64,000 bases of DNA, taken from the NCBI RefSeq assembly GCF_017726655.1, contig NZ_CP072309.1:1-64000 (forward strand). Reading direction: 5' to 3'. This document shows, piece by piece, positions 63,310 to 64,000 of this stretch. Made by a program: the position numbers and the translations under genes. This stretch comes from Agrobacterium tumefaciens. Its GTDB lineage: Bacteria; Pseudomonadota; Alphaproteobacteria; Rhizobiales; Rhizobiaceae. Under the pieces are notes generated by a model. It saw only the letters and a program-made list of their open reading frames with translations. It was not told the origin of the DNA and did no database searches. Position 1 is the stretch's first letter, and every line of letters starts with the position of its first letter.

Positions 63310-63813
63310 ATGAGGATCAGTCCCTTGAAGACCCAAGAATTAACATTCCCCCCGAGCGAGCAAGTCCCCAACAACGGGAGATTTTCGGTAGTGATCTATC
63401 GGGGCGTCGGACCGGCTCTTGACTCCGCGGGATTTGAGGCGCTGTTCTCCCGCAACGGGTGGACCGGCATCTGGCGCAATGGCGTGTTTGACTACCACCA
63501 CTACCACTCGAAAGCGCATGAGGTTTTAGGCGTCGGGCGTGGCGAAGCGACATTGCAGATTGGCGGACCACAGGGTGAGGCGGTGGACGTCAAGCAGGGA
63601 GACTGCCTGATTCTGCCAGCCGGAACCGGCCACAAGAGGTTGAAGGCTTCGGCCGACTTTCAGGTCGTCGGCGCCTATCCACCCGGCCAGGAAGCGGACA
63701 TCCAGACGTCTTCGCCTGACGACGACATGCTGGCGGCGATCAAGTCACTGCCGAAGCCCGAGACCGACCCGGTGCATGGCGCGGTCGGCGGCCTCACGAC
63801 GATGTGGCGTTGA
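63310..63813 (+). CDS. cupin-domain protein (YjlB-like)
   Basis: 167 residues. The double-stranded beta-helix carries a metal-binding set in FDYHHYHSKAHEVLGVGRGE (three His and Glu) and GDCLILPAGTGHKRLKAS (second His). A short tail follows. Small cupins of this type occur widely in rhizobia, with unknown substrate. The last 20 bases overlap, tail to tail, a minus-strand gene that runs off the window. Confidence 0.85.
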   Translation: MRISPLKTQELTFPPSEQVPNNGRFSVVIYRGVGPALDSAGFEALFSRNGWTGIWRNGVFDYHHYHSKAHEVLGVGRGEATLQIGGPQGEAVDVKQGDCLILPAGTGHKRLKASADFQVVGAYPPGQEADIQTSSPDDDMLAAIKSLPKPETDPVHGAVGGLTTMWR

Positions 63814-64000
63814 AGACGGAGCTACGCGTCAGGCTGAAGAATGGCGGCGGCCTGTACAGCCTCCCCTCCACCCGCCAAAAGACCTCTGTCGCGCCGTAAC
63901 TCGAGACGGCGCTTAACCTGCCTTCATAGAGACGTGTTTCAATCTCAACCGCCTCGATGCGCGATGCGATACCGAGACATTTTGCGTGCGCCTCCTTCGC
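63794..64000 (-). CDS. partial gene at right edge
   Basis: 69 codons are open without interruption from the edge to the TGA at 63794-63796, convergent with the cupin gene. The peptide (RIEAVEIETRLYEGRLSAVS, then EVFWRVEGRLYRP) has the amphipathic strand pattern of a real protein. No family is recognised. The 5' part lies outside the window. Confidence 0.45.
   Translation of the reverse strand, partial: AKEAHAKCLGIASRIEAVEIETRLYEGRLSAVSSYGATEVFWRVEGRLYRPPPFFSLTRSSVFNATSS

Noticed and set aside
1..64000. CRISPR array or other regularly spaced short repeats
   Set aside because: Reading through the window showed no run of regularly spaced direct repeats and no cas-like gene.

Overview
The window reads as a Hyphomicrobiales (most likely Rhizobiaceae: Agrobacterium/Rhizobium/Ensifer-like) replicon. 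The reasons are a Ti/rhizobial-plasmid-type TraA relaxase with its oriT, a rhizobactin-1021-type siderophore cluster in the gene order known from Sinorhizobium, and small rhizobial proteins near the right end. The right half is GC-rich and densely coded. Parts of the left half (about 2.6-7 kb and 14-22 kb) are visibly AT-richer and patchy, as expected of acquired DNA.

Left accessory part (1-30.6 kb). A decayed ISL3-type insertion sequence (513-2166) interrupts a small membrane-protein gene. It is followed by a frameshifted DNA-methyltransferase remnant, a one-TM protein, a Fic toxin with a small partner gene, and a four-gene operon TIR / caspase-like protease / second TIR / SLOG (4419-6739). 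That operon looks like a Thoeris-type NAD-signalling defence system with two extra genes. Next come a GSU2403-type nucleotidyltransferase, a 3' remnant of the traG coupling-protein gene, a nucleotidyltransferase-HEPN protein, an oriT and a full-length traA. From about 14.06 to 30.5 kb lies a segment bracketed by two degenerate tRNA-Ser(CGA) copies. It holds a HEPN-like protein behind a strong hairpin, a decayed integrase start, an Eco1 (Ec86)-like retron (nucleoside-deoxyribosyltransferase-like effector plus reverse transcriptase), an intact tyrosine integrase, a serine recombinase, small membrane proteins, a type I restriction-modification operon (hsdM-hsdS-hsdR plus a YgjP-like metallopeptidase), a PD-(D/E)XK-type nuclease and a coiled-coil membrane protein. 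It is a mobile defence island.

Catabolic part (30.6-41.8 kb). A minus-strand operon encodes a sugar ABC importer (binding protein, ATPase, two permeases), a DUF4432 epimerase-like protein, a ribokinase-family kinase, deoxyribose-phosphate aldolase and a double-length aldehyde dehydrogenase. A divergent DeoR-family regulator faces it. Together they suggest uptake and breakdown of deoxyribose or a related deoxy sugar: import, phosphorylation, aldol cleavage to glyceraldehyde-3-phosphate plus acetaldehyde, and oxidation of the aldehyde.

Siderophore part (42.3-56.5 kb). This is a complete rhizobactin-type cluster: rhtX, rhbA-F, the AraC activator rhrA, the outer-membrane receptor rhtA and a second large acetyltransferase translationally coupled to rhtA. 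A 21-bp motif with identical 8-bp half sites occurs both in front of rhtX and between rhtA and rhrA. It is a likely RhrA operator.

Right end (56.9-64 kb). An SDR/HxlR divergent pair, a LysR remnant, a pyridoxamine-phosphate-oxidase-like protein, small rhizobial proteins, an EamA permease, a large AsmA-like envelope protein, a cupin and a partial gene at the edge.
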